A stretch of 64,000 nt of DNA from Acorus gramineus (lineage: Eukaryota > Streptophyta > Magnoliopsida > Acorales > Acoraceae), in contig CM060850.1 of assembly GCA_030737835.1 (NCBI GenBank), positions 3,251,788 to 3,315,787 of the forward strand, in the 5' to 3' direction. Position numbers and translations under genes: made by a program. Positions 1 through 11,210 of the stretch are shown here, piece after piece; within the stretch, counting starts at the first letter, position 1, and each line of letters opens with the position of its first letter. The notes beneath the pieces were generated by a model. That model did no database searches. It saw only the letters and a list, made by a program, of their open reading frames with translations, and had not been told where the DNA came from.

Positions 1-1724
1 TTACGCAACAACTATGATTGAAATTTCACACTGAACCTTACAAATGCTACCCATACAAGATCCAATAAAGAAAAATATAAATATCTACACAATTTATTTT
101 GATATAGATTCAGTTAAACTTAATTAACCACCAAAAAAAATGCTCACACAAAAAGGGGGAAAAAGGGAATTTGAAAGAATTCTGGCCTTTAGTGGGGTCT
201 CTGGCAGCCAATAAAGTTGAGATGGAAGCCAAAAACAAAAACATGTTTGAACCAGGCTGCCATCTTTGATCCAACGTTCGTGGACAATCGATGGGTTTAT
301 GCAACTTGGGCAGATGACTTTAATTTTTTAAAACTCCAAATCATTCGAAACATGGTCAGTTTAATTAAGGGAAATGTTAGACGGAGTCTCATTTACTCAT
401 TAAAATTCAAATCTCACATATTTTTATTTTTTTTTAAATAGTAAAAATCATTTAATGATGTATATAGTTTGACAAAAATTGCATATTACTGTATTTTAAG
501 TTTAATGAACTCATTTTTAATAAATATAAAAAAATATTTAATTAGTTACATACAACATCTAGCAAATTATGTGTTTCATTGGATTTATCTATAGAATTGT
601 GTTTTGGACTGAAAAAAAACCGTGCGCCTACTCTTTAATTAATCATAGAAGTGTTGGATATGGGCCATAGTACAGCCCATATAAGGTTTGATAATACATG
701 TTATACAATGCACATGTACACGTGAATGAAATTCATGTGGGGGAGGGCATTTAATCCTCTTCACTTGGTGATGCACGACCAGGGAAAAGAAAAACAAGGG
801 TTATTCGGCGTCGGCGGCAGCAGCAGCGGCCGCGGCGGAGAGAGAAACAGAGAGAAGTATCCTTCACGTTCTTACATGGATTTCGATTTATATCAAAGTT
901 GTCTTATCCATATTGTTTGAAAATATTATTTAAGATTTAATTGAGATAACTTGGTATTCTTCTTTCATTATTGTATTCATTAAGTTTAAGGATAAAACAC
1001 TAAAATTTGAGACGATATTATTCTCATTAGATTTTCATATAGTGGATTGTTGTCGGAGTTCCCAGTGGACATAGACTTTAACCGAACAATGTTAAATTGG
1101 ATGTTTCTTTATTAGCGTTTGAAAATGCTTTATAAAGCGCTTTTGTTTTTTAATAAAGCTAAAAGCGTAAATGTGTTACCAAACGCATTCCAGAAAACAA
1201 ACTTAATTAAAAATTATTTACAACTTTTAATATCAAATTAAAAAAATATTATTTTTTAAAAAACACAAAAAATGTGCTTCCTAATCAGGGGCGGGCTGGG
1301 GCCCGGACCCCCCCCCCCCCCCCCCCTCCAAAGGCCAAAACCATGGGTGAAAGTGACTTATATGATACTTAGCCACAAAATATTTCATTGGTAAATGATA
1401 TAAATTTGTTGGTAAATAATATTATCAAGGAAACCATTTCATTGGTAATTTAGTGGTTGATAAGCCCTAGTCGCTTGCTAATATATCGAAGCAATATTTT
1501 GCTTGGTAAAATATTTTCCTAAGTAAAAGTTATGTATGTAAGTATATATTACACAGGAAAAGTTTTCCTCGGGAAAGACCATTTTCAAAATTGAATTAAT
1601 ATTATTATTATTATTATTTTGGGGTGGGGGGGAGGGGATGCAATGAAATGAATTGAAATATTACTCGAATATTGGGGTTGAAAATTGTTATATTCAGCCC
1701 AGTTCGTAATCCCATATTTATTCC
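1..1724. other. Intergenic, no supported gene
   Basis: AT-rich sequence without a gene model I can defend. A small GC-rich island at about 770-860 encodes a Gly/Ser/Arg-rich peptide in a short open frame (726-920, +), with no recognisable domain and no splice partner. A run of about 20 C lies near 1308-1326. Positions 217-340 encode a short peptide faintly like a light-harvesting-like protein, too little to call. Confidence 0.5.
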
Positions 1725-1803
1725 TTCTATATATAATAGAAGTTATGTATATATAGAAGTTCGTAACTTCTATATATAATAGAAGTTATGTATATATAGA
1801 AGT
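1725..1803. repeat. 42-bp tandem repeat made of nested palindromes
   Basis: Two near-identical copies start at 1725 and 1767. Each begins with CTTCTATATATAATAGAAG and contains a second palindromic arm of TATATATAGAAG type. The outer flanks (TATTCCTTCTA on the left, TAGAAGTGAAGGAATA on the right) are also roughly complementary, so the whole block can fold into a long cruciform or stem. Confidence 0.75.
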
Positions 1804-2171
1804 GAAGGAATAAATGATTAGACAATTTTATCATGCTTGCTATTTAAAAATTCATGACAAAGTGATCATAATTATCCAATATTATAATAAAAATAAAGAT
1901 ATTTGTTCCATCTAAACACTATAGTAGCATTCAATGACTCTTTTAATCCAAATTTTAATATTGTGAAAAATGACATAATTGATAGACTTTTTATCTCCTA
2001 ACATAAAGATAAATTGTTATCAAAATCTTATCCCCATACCAAACTACCATTATATGTATAAATTAAATAAATAATAAAACCCTTTTTATTAAAATAATAA
2101 TGATCAAATTAAACAAATGATTGGGCACGCCTCTAAATTATGAAAAAAGCTAAAATAAAATACACATTAAT

Positions 2172-3440
2172 TATCATTTTATTTTGCTTTTCCAAATCAC
2201 CATCTCATTGAAGTTTAACAGATGCCTATGTAAAAATGTGTGAACAATTATTTACCATGTCAAATGAAAAACAGTATGTGTTGAAAATTATTTCACATAT
2301 ACATGCATGCATGTTATGGGTGTGTAAATTGAATTAAAGAAAGTCATTATCTCAACCAATTAACCACCCATCATTAATTAAAATCATACATTAATCAAAA
2401 GTGAGTGGGGGCAGTTAGGGCTGGTAAACGAACCAAGCAGCTCGGGCTCGGTTTGGTTTGAGTTCATTAAGGCTCATTCATTTATATAAATGAGCGAGCT
2501 TGAACAATTTTTAAAGCTCGGTTAGGCTCGGGACCTGGATCAAGTTTCGTTTTGTGTTCAAACTCGGCTCGTTTGTGTTATAAAAAACTTATTTGAAGCT
2601 TAACTCAACTCCTTTGTAAAATTAAAATATTAAATCAATACAAAGTTATGTTCGTTAAACTCATGAACTTGCCTCATTTAGGCTAAATTTTTTTTCAACC
2701 CCTCAAACTCTAAAATAAATAAGAACACTAGGCTTGTTGAGGCTCGTGAGCTCGGCTCAGCGCGGCTCGGCTCAGCTCATTTATTAACGAGTCGAGCTTG
2801 AACATGTCAAAGCTCGACTCATTTGGCTCATTTACCACACCCCTAGGGGCAGTCAATTGAATTAAAGAAAATCACTATCTCAACCGATTAACCACCACCC
2901 AACATTAATTAAATCATACATAAATCTAAAGTGAGTGGGGGCAGCTGCCCCTATATAACAGATGTCTATGTAAAATAAAATAAAAAACGCATTAATTATC
3001 ATTTTATTTTGTTTTTCCAAATCACTATCTCATTGAAGTTTAACAGATGTCTATGTAAAAATGTGTGAACAATTATTTACCATGTCAAATGAAAAACAGT
3101 ATGTGCTGAAAATTATTTCACATACACATGCATGCATGTAATGGGTGCGTAAATTGAATTAAAGAAAATCACTATCTCAACCAATTAACCACCCATCATT
3201 AATTAAAATCATACATCATACATTAATCAAAAGTGATGTTGTGGGAGTGTAAATTGAATTTAAGAAAATCACTATCTCAACCAATTAACCACCCATCATT
3301 AATTAAAATCATACATTAATCAAAAGTGAGTGGAGGCAGTCAATTAAATTAAAGAAAATCACTATCTCAACCATTTAACCACCACCCAATATTAATTAAA
3401 TCATACATGAATCTAAAGTGAGTGGAGGCAGCTGCCCCAC
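2172..3440. repeat. Tandemly duplicated block, basic unit about 390 bp
   Basis: A stretch starting near 2172 (TTATCATTTTATTTTGCTTT) recurs near 2996 with the same order of sub-motifs, including the ACATGCATGCATGT stretch at about 2300 and 3125. Once the 430-bp hAT insertion in the first copy is removed, the period is about 394 bp. A shorter sub-repeat of about 100 bp (GTAAATTGAATTAAAGAAA, then CTATCTCAACC, then AAAGTGAGTGG) occurs near 2325, 2855, 3147, 3246 and 3340. No coding potential is seen. Confidence 0.7.
2416..2845. mobile_element. Non-autonomous hAT-type MITE, 430 bp
   Basis: The element has inverted termini: the left end starts TAGGGCTGGTAAACGAACC and the reverse complement of the right end starts TAGGGGTGTGGTAAATGAGCC. 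It is flanked by the perfect 8-bp direct repeat GGGGCAGT at 2408-2415 and 2846-2853. An 8-bp target-site duplication is the hallmark of hAT elements. The interior is rich in GCTCGGCTCG-type repeats and has no open frame, so it depends on a transposase from elsewhere. It lies in the first copy of the duplicated block and is absent from the second. Confidence 0.85.
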
Positions 3441-3524
3441 TCGCCCCTGTATAGCTCTGTCCCTGCAATGAAAAATATACAATCTGTAATCCTCTCTTCT
3501 TCTCCATCAACACTTCAAAAGTAT

Positions 3525-6500
3525 TACTACAAGAAAAAGAGTTTTTACTGACGGCCACTTCCGTCGCTAAATATTAGAAAAGCCGTCGGTAAAACCTTTA
3601 CAGACGGCCAGTGTGACCGTCGAAAGTGGTCGCTAAAACACTAATCGCTAATTTTAACACTGACGGCCTCGACCGTCGCTAATATGGTAAAAAGGTTTAT
3701 CACCGAAGTAACCATAGTTAATTATGTGTGCTTTAGCAACGGCCTCTGACCGTCCCTAAAAGTTCTCAACAGTTGTGGGTAGGTGGGATTTATATGTTGT
3801 GTCATACATTTACCGACGGTCAGAGGCCGTCGCTAATGTTATGATTCTTTTGTTTTTTATTTATTGATTGATTTTTATCAAATCTACCTGGATATTTCAA
3901 AAGTTATTCAACAATCATTTTCCTGGATATTTCATTCACAATCATAATTTAAGAATTCTTGAATTCACTTAAATTTAAATAATTTAAAATATTCCTTACA
4001 GCTCTAATTCAAAAGCTACATCATATATTCCTTACAACTCTAATAAAAAGCTGACTCTCCATAGAATGTTTCTTTTTCTTAAAAATCCACTTTGTTTGAT
4101 CCTCCATTTCCTTACAACTCCTCCGATGATAGCAAAAGATGGACACATCGGGAGAAGAGGATACCATGTTGATCCAAACTGCATGAGCTTCTCAGCAATC
4201 CTCTATTGTAGGTTAATCAATTTTTCCTGAAAATAATAAAATTTCCAATATCAAGGGCATACATTCATTTCAAATTCTTTTATGCAAGTGATGTCAAATC
4301 TAAAATAAAAAAAAAATTGAAAAGAAAAAAGTTCACAAAAATACTAAGTTTTAATTTCTAAACCAATTAAAACTAACAAATATCATTGAGCTCTTTAAAC
4401 AGTCAACATACACAAGGCACATTCTAAAAAATGAAGGAAAGTGATTTTAAAGTTCTACCTTTCTACATGGTTTTCTTGTAGAATGCCACATTAATGTACA
4501 CCCGCATAATGCAACAAGAACCTTCTTCACTGATATCTTCCTCCATGTCTCATATCCCCTGTTATACAAAAGATCAAAACTCTCTTATAAAAATGGAAAA
4601 CTGTTGTATTTGCTATAAAAAAAAATATTTATATTATAATGCAACATATTTCCCTAAAGGAATGGTAAAGAGCAAATGAAAAAGTAATCTGATAAAAATT
4701 TGAATTAATTATAAATACAACAAAGATACATTGTAATTACAAACAATCCATTTACTACTATATGAGTTATATGAAACATTGTTTATTTCTTATTTGTTTG
4801 TTTTCATATGTAGCAGCATGCTTTTAGCACAAGCTAGTCCAGTCTTATCCAATTTGTATATAAATAACTGAAAAAAAGAAGAAATGCAGTAACACTGCTT
4901 AATTGTGATGTTCTGCATCCATAATAATCTCTCAAGTAAAAAATGATTTCCAACAATTCTCATTTATATGGCTAAAACATATTTAAATGTCTAAGAATGT
5001 AATGAACTATGGGTTCTGCATTTAACTAATATAACCATTAACCATTTCACAAACATGCTTTGAATGCCGAAATTTTTACTGCTCATATGAATGTCAATTT
5101 CTACCTATTGTTATTTATATCACCCATTAAACTTTTAGCATGTATCCAACAAAACTGGCTCTTTGTATGGAAGGCAACCCACACACAATGAGCAAGGACT
5201 GATCAGCCAACTTGAACATTTCTTTTGAATAATAACACATTCCTTTTAAATAATAAAAAATTTCTTTTAAATAATAACATTCATTGATAGACAACAATGT
5301 AGTGATGATGACACATTCCTTTTAAATAATAAAAAATTAAATTGCAAAGGAAAGCAAATGTTGGTTACCTATTTCTGTATACTATAAATCTCTGAACCTT
5401 CTCATAGTGGTCATACCTTGCACCTTAAATACACCTAGAAGTTATCAAATAAAAGATTAAGTGAAACCTCTTAAAGGAATGTAGTAATTTCGATCACTAT
5501 ACCATTCCTAAAAAAAAAATCTTAGAACATTATTAACATATAAAGACATACCAAAATATATTTTAACTGGATGTTGAAATGACATATCACGAGCAGTTCC
5601 AGATTGCTCATGCTTGTACCAAGAAGAACACTTAAAATATGAAAGATGAATAGCATTGGAAATATATAATGAAATTCATATGACATGGATAGAAATATGT
5701 CTTACATAGACAAAAAATTTCATTACCTTTGTCTCCACATCTTGGTGCCATTGTTAAATCTTGGAAAGACACATTATTAATTAACTTCAAATAGAAGTTA
5801 GACATCATCTAGATGGACTAACTTTATACTTTATAACATTCTCAATCAATTCAGATTCACTTGCAGAAAACAAATTCATCAATAATAAGAGAATTAACAT
5901 TAATAAATCCACACAGCCTTTTATCCTTTATCTACCATCTTCGTTCCCTATGTATTCTTCCTCCCTTGCACTTATTTTGGTCTTTGTACTCTCAATTTAT
6001 TGATATCGGTATAGCTTAATCACTGATGCCACTGCTCATTTATATAATTACGTCATTTAGTAGCTTCACATTTATTCTACACTTAAACAAATATTACACA
6101 CATTGCATTCCTAGTGACTCTTATTATTCATCTGTGATTAAAAGTAGCTTCGCTTTCCACATGACTTATGCCACATCCTCACAACACCATTTCCACAAGA
6201 ACTTTCCCACTATTTCAATAAATAATCAAACCCCCAACCATGAGTAATTTATGTGCCCACTGCTCAATTACCTGAAAAAAAAACTTGAAGCCCCACAATC
6301 CACAAAAAACGTGAAAAAAATCTTTTTCTTCCTTCCCATTCTTCATTTCATTTTATTTCTCACATTTTATTTTCCTTTATTTAAAAAGAAAGGGCCAAAA
6401 TATAAATTAAAAAAATCCATTTTTTGTCCCTCACCTTTCTTAATTGTTTTAATCTTATCCATCCCAATGAACCTTCCACTGTTCCCACATCAATTTTGTT

Positions 6501-7409
6501 CAATTCATTTCCATATACATCAATTATCATGAATAAATCTACTAAAAATTAATTCTCTACAATCAGCAACAATCCACAAACAATACACTGAAAAAATTAA
6601 GTTTGTAATAATAAGAAAACCCCTAAAATCGATCAAAAATACACAAATGAATAAAATAAGGTAAATTAACATTATTTGAACCTGTAGCCTTACAAATCGG
6701 GCAATCGTCCCTACCGAAGGGTGTGTGAGAAAGAGACCGAGAAAGGGCTGGCAGGGTGGGGCAGAGCCATGGAGGAGAATAGGCTTTGGTAGGGGTCCGT
6801 GCGAGGCAGTGTGGAGCAAGGACAGGCTAAGGAGGTTGGCGGCCCGGTGCGGTAGTTCGGAGAGGAGGGGAAGCAATGGTTGAAGCGATGTGAGTCGATG
6901 GCGAGGGCGGCGGTGCCGGCGAGCCAATTTAGGCGGGCCAAAGTGGCGGTTCATAGGGGGGAGAGATGGCCGAGCGGTGACTTGATCTGGGTGAAAAGGG
7001 AGAGAGGGACGGTGGTGGCTAAAAAGCTAGGGTTAAAAAAAAATCGTGACATTGTGTGAATGAAATTAACTTGCACAATTAGCGACGGCCACTTTCTGGC
7101 CGTCGCTAATTCTTATATCAGCAACGGCCCCTACCGTCGCTGATGGGCTAAACAGTTTATTAATAATAGATTAGCGACGGTGAGAGTATGGCCGTTGGTA
7201 TAAAGTGTTTCTGCGACGGTTCTGGCCGTCGCTCAATAAACAGTAACCTACCTATGTGTTAATTTGAGAGATCTTCAGCGACGGCCAGAAGTTGGCCGTC
7301 GCTAATGCTCATCTTCATTGGGATATTTAGTCTCCGCAATATTATGAGCGACGCTTTTCCTTGTGGCCGTCGGTAAAGGGCGTCGCTAAATGTCAATTTT
7401 CTTGGAGTG
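3525..7409. mobile_element. Non-autonomous CACTA (En/Spm) transposon, 3.9 kb
   Basis: The left end reads TACTACAAGAAAAA, a one-base variant of the plant CACTA terminus. The reverse complement of the right end reads CACTCCAAGAAAA. Both ends are flanked by the 3-bp duplication TAT (3522-3524 and 7410-7412), as expected for CACTA elements. Subterminal repeats of the type GACGGCC...CCGTCGCTAA fill about 3550-3835 and 7080-7390 in both orientations; these are typical transposase-binding arrays. No transposase frame was found, so the copy is non-autonomous. The interior is AT-rich except for a GC-rich island at about 6690-7030. Confidence 0.88.
6520..7030 (-). other. GC-rich open frame inside the CACTA element, unknown origin
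   Basis: On the minus strand an open frame runs from 6954 to 6520 (144 codons). Its N-terminal two thirds, in the GC-rich part, are rich in Arg, Pro, Leu and His with no domain I recognise. The base composition contrasts sharply with the AT-rich rest of the element. A GTAAGG splice-donor-like site lies near 6697 on the minus strand, where the GC-rich part ends. It could be a captured first exon of a host gene or an element-specific transcribed leader. The protein itself is doubtful. Confidence 0.35.
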
Positions 7410-7412
7410 TAT

Positions 7413-9176
7413 ATAATTTTTTCCTTTTATCTTATTGTCATTGTTACTAATTTATTTAAAATTTAAAATATTTGTGTAAATATCTAAAATAATCAAATCA
7501 TTCAACATTTTTATAATATGAAACCTTGTCAAGATCAAATTTTAAAAATATGATGATTATTTTTTATAATTATTCAATGATACGTTTTATATGAACATCT
7601 TTATTTAATTTTATATGTATTTTTAATTTATGTTATTAAAATTAAAAATATATATAATAATATAATTTTAAAAAATATTTATATAAGTTACATTCGATCC
7701 TCTTTTAAAAAAATTTGGACTCCCATCACTTCACTGGGTAGTGGGTCAATTTAATTTTATCCTTTGCTTGATACAGTGTCTCACGTGTCAACGTTGGAAG
7801 ATGTTGCCCCGGACAGCTGAAATCAAATCAACCGTCCAATTTCGATGGTTTTAGGTGGCTGAGCTTATCAGCTTATCACGAACGACAATGACTGAGATTG
7901 TAATAGAAAACGACAGGTCAGATCAATCCAACTTTTGTACATAAATTTTGTAAGATTCGATCATTCCATAAACGCGTTTTGAAATTTTAAATATTTAAAA
8001 AATGTTGTGTTCATATCCTTTTCAAGGATATCTGTGGTGTTTTTTTTTTATTATTCTTAGTCATTTTTTTATTTATTATTTTTTATCAAATTTTTTTCTA
8101 TTAAAAAAAAAAAATAAGATTCAAATTTAAGACCCATAAGTGAAAAAGGGTATCTCTATCAACCTGCTAAAATGTGATTTGATATATGTTTCTCTAGTGC
8201 TGGATGCCAATATAAACATAACACAATAATTATTTGTCACTTAACTGGTCTGTGGCCTAATTTGGGGGGCTGGTTTTAGCAATTAATTGATATCCCATCC
8301 ACTCCTATGCCGCCTCTTCTAATTTATTTTAGTACTATTTATATACCATGTATGCTATCATCTCTAATTCATATATTTATTAACTTTTTTCTTGAATGAA
8401 ATCGGTTCTGCAGCATATTCTACATTCTTTAAAAAAAACAAGAAGAATTATTTGTTCACATAATGTCCAACACTTAGAGGGCTTTATTTTTTGTTTTGGA
8501 TGTTTGATTCTGTTTGATTTATTTCTATTTGAGTTGTCTTTCATATATTATAAATAGAAGGGTATAAGTCTACCATTTTTATACATAACAAAAAATGCTA
8601 AAATATTATCTTAAATATGTAGCATCATAATAGGTTACTGTATTAATCTTGACATTCACATAAAATATTATAGAATAAAGACTATCATGTTAGCTATTTG
8701 TACTCATCGTAATAAGTTATATACATTGTTAATTTTTTATTAAATATATACATATATTTTTTAAAAAATTGCATTTCAAACCCATCCAAACACAGGTTTT
8801 TTCAAAAATAACCCCCCAAATTATTCGTCTGAAAAATATTATTTTCAAAACTTCTGGTATACCAGAATTGCTGTAAAAAAAGTTATTATTATTTACCAAC
8901 GGTCATATTTGTTTGGACCCCCCAAAGAGACGGGCCTAATATTTTCTCTGCACAAAACGATAAAAGCCCGCAAAAAATGAAACTGTGGACCAGCAGGGCC
9001 AGTGGTGGGTTCCACGGCCTGTACCATCTTCGAAGAAGTCCAACGGTCCACATTGGCGTCTTCAAGTGGACTGTGGACTCCCGACAAACGACAGACACAT
9101 TTAAAGAGAAGAAAATTGGATTTTGGAATTTAATTTTAGAATTTTTAAGTTTAAGTCTTCATAAACTATTATATTT
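7413..9176. other. Intergenic, no gene seen
   Basis: AT-rich sequence with a GC-richer patch at about 8890-9090 that is open in several frames on both strands and matches nothing I know. CACGTG occurs once near 7782. No RNA gene or element end was recognised. Confidence 0.5.
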
Positions 9177-9380
9177 ATTTAGTGATCGATCTCTTCTTTT
9201 TCATATTTAAGTTTTAGTCTTCAGATTTAAATGATAGTTCATTTTTAGTCCTTGAGAAGGACCTATCCATAAATTATTTAATTTATTTTTTAGTCCCTAG
9301 AAGGGACCTATCCATGAATTATCCTTTAAATCGGGGGACTAAAACCTAAATACGAAAAAGGGAGGGATCGATCACTAAAT
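9177..9380. mobile_element. Foldback MITE, copy 1
   Basis: Perfect 15-bp terminal inverted repeats, ATTTAGTGATCGATC at 9177-9191 and its complement at 9366-9380, enclose an imperfect hairpin with internal AGTCC / GGACT arms. No open frame is present. A diverged copy lies at 10787-10964, within a larger duplicated segment. The class is not determined because no clear target-site duplication is visible. Confidence 0.65.
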
Positions 9381-9810
9381 ATGATGGTTTGTGAGGATTT
9401 AAAACTAAAAACCCATTTAGTTTTTGTTCACGTGGGCTGTACGGGTTGGCGGAATACAGATTTGTACGGTAGTGGATAAGCCCGATTGGCAAACGGAACT
9501 GTTGTATTCAGTATTCAGATAATCAGATATCTAGCTCCAGCCATCAGATAAGTGATCTGCTCTATCTAGCGTTGATACGTTCCTTTCGTTATGAAGTTAG
9601 ATGGTGACTCATTCATGCACCTTATCTTATATTTCAATTTCGAATGGAAAAGTTTTTTTTTTAAATAAAAACAACTCAGTATTCGTTTCGGAGAGTGAAA
9701 GCTAGTGGTTTTGGACGTATTTTGTTTTGATTTGAATAAAATTGAAATACACGTCCATTTTATAAAAAGAGTATACATTTTGTTTTAATCTCTGGTTGGG
9801 TAACATCACA

Positions 9811-10786
9811 AGCTGGACTTTTTTTTCAAGAGAAAAATGCATATAACACAATAAAAGTTTTTCATATCCATATTCCTTTTTGTTTTTTTGAAATCCATAT
9901 AAACCCTTAAAAGTTTTTCTAGTTAAACGAAAAAAATCCCGCATTTGCAATATCTTTAGATAGATAGAATATCAACAAAATATTTTTAAAAATTTGATAA
10001 AAAACTAACTCAGTTGCCTAAATATTTATCTATGAGAAAATATAGGGAGTTATATGGATATTCAGAAAAATAAAAAATATATTCGTAAACTTTGAAGGGG
10101 CTACATGCATTTTTCTTTTAGGTGTGGGTGAAAGTGATAAGGGTAAAAAGGTTATTTAATTATGTTTGGTTAAGTTAACCATACCTTAGTTTCCAAGGTG
10201 TAACGGCAGTGGGATATATCATTATAACCCAAATAATTAAGAGGATATACATATTTTTAAAAACAAAAACAGGGGGGAATATAGATATTGGTGAACTTTA
10301 AGGAGGCCATATGCATTTTTCCCTGTTTTCAATTCTCACTTTTATCTTTTTCAATGGTGTATGCATTTATATTGTTAGAATAAGAGAGAGAAAATAATAA
10401 TGAAACAGTTTTAGTTTATTAGAGAGGGACTAAAAAAACCTTTTATATAATAGTACACGTGTAACATACTAATAAACTAATATAAGAATAAACTAATACG
10501 TAATCTAACGCCCTTACTCAAACTCTGAAAAGCAGTAACATCAGAATTTGCACAAAAATGATAAACTAAAAATCCCAATAAACACCTCTAATCATAAAAC
10601 TAGAATATCATTAGACTAAAATCAGTAAAATACCCCTATTACATATGTAACACCCCTCCCAAACCAACAAACATCCCCAAGCATCAGAAAAAAAAATTGA
10701 AATAATACCCCTAAGTTGATGATGATGCGTACTGATGACGAAATATAGATGGGTTTTTTTATTTTTAAGTCCCCATTAACCATAGG
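9811..10786. repeat. AT-rich segment with nested inverted repeats, likely MITE
   Basis: About 9830-10322 is bounded by inverted ends: GAAAAATGCATAT near 9832 and its complement ATATGCATTTTTC near 10309. Further internal copies of the same end lie near 10100. It is probably a MITE of about 490 bp. The rest, to 10786, is AT-rich without a recognisable gene. Confidence 0.45.
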
Positions 10787-10964
10787 ATTTAGTGATCGAT
10801 CACTTACTTTTTTGTATTTTGGTTTTAGTCTCCAGATTCAAAAGATATGTTCCTTTTTAGTCCCTCCCAGAGACTAAAAACAAAACCAACTAATTTAAGA
10901 ACATATCTTTTAAATCTGAAGACTAAAACTAAAATATGAATAAGTAATGAATTAATCATTAAAT
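10787..10964. mobile_element. Foldback MITE, copy 2
   Basis: Related to the element at 9177-9380. The left end ATTTAGTGATCGATC is intact at 10787-10801; the right end (10949-10964) has diverged to AATTAATCATTAAAT. The sequence downstream (CGATCGGCAAACGG near 11016) also matches the flank of copy 1 (CGATTGGCAAACGG near 9483). The element was therefore copied as part of a larger duplication rather than inserted twice. Confidence 0.55.
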
Positions 10965-11210
10965 TCTATGATTTATAAGGACTTCAAAATAAAAAACTCA
11001 ATATAGATTGGTGCCCGATCGGCAAACGGAGCCGTCGTATTCAGAGGTCAGGCTCCAACCATCCGGTAAGTGATAAATTCTCTCGTTTTATTTTGAAGAT
11101 AAATTCTCGCGCTGATACGTTCCTTTCATTATGAAGTTGATGCATGATGAAAGAATGGCTACATCAGCTATAAACTTTTTTTTTTACCCCTGGTTGTGTG
11201 CGCAACATCT

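Noticed and set aside
217-340. Short peptide resembling part of a light-harvesting-like protein (FVDNRWVYATW)
   Set aside because: Only a dozen residues look similar, with no neighbouring exon or conserved continuation on either strand.
726-920. Gly/Ser-rich open frame in a small GC island
   Set aside because: No domain, no splice partner and low complexity; it could be part of a 5' leader but nothing supports a protein.
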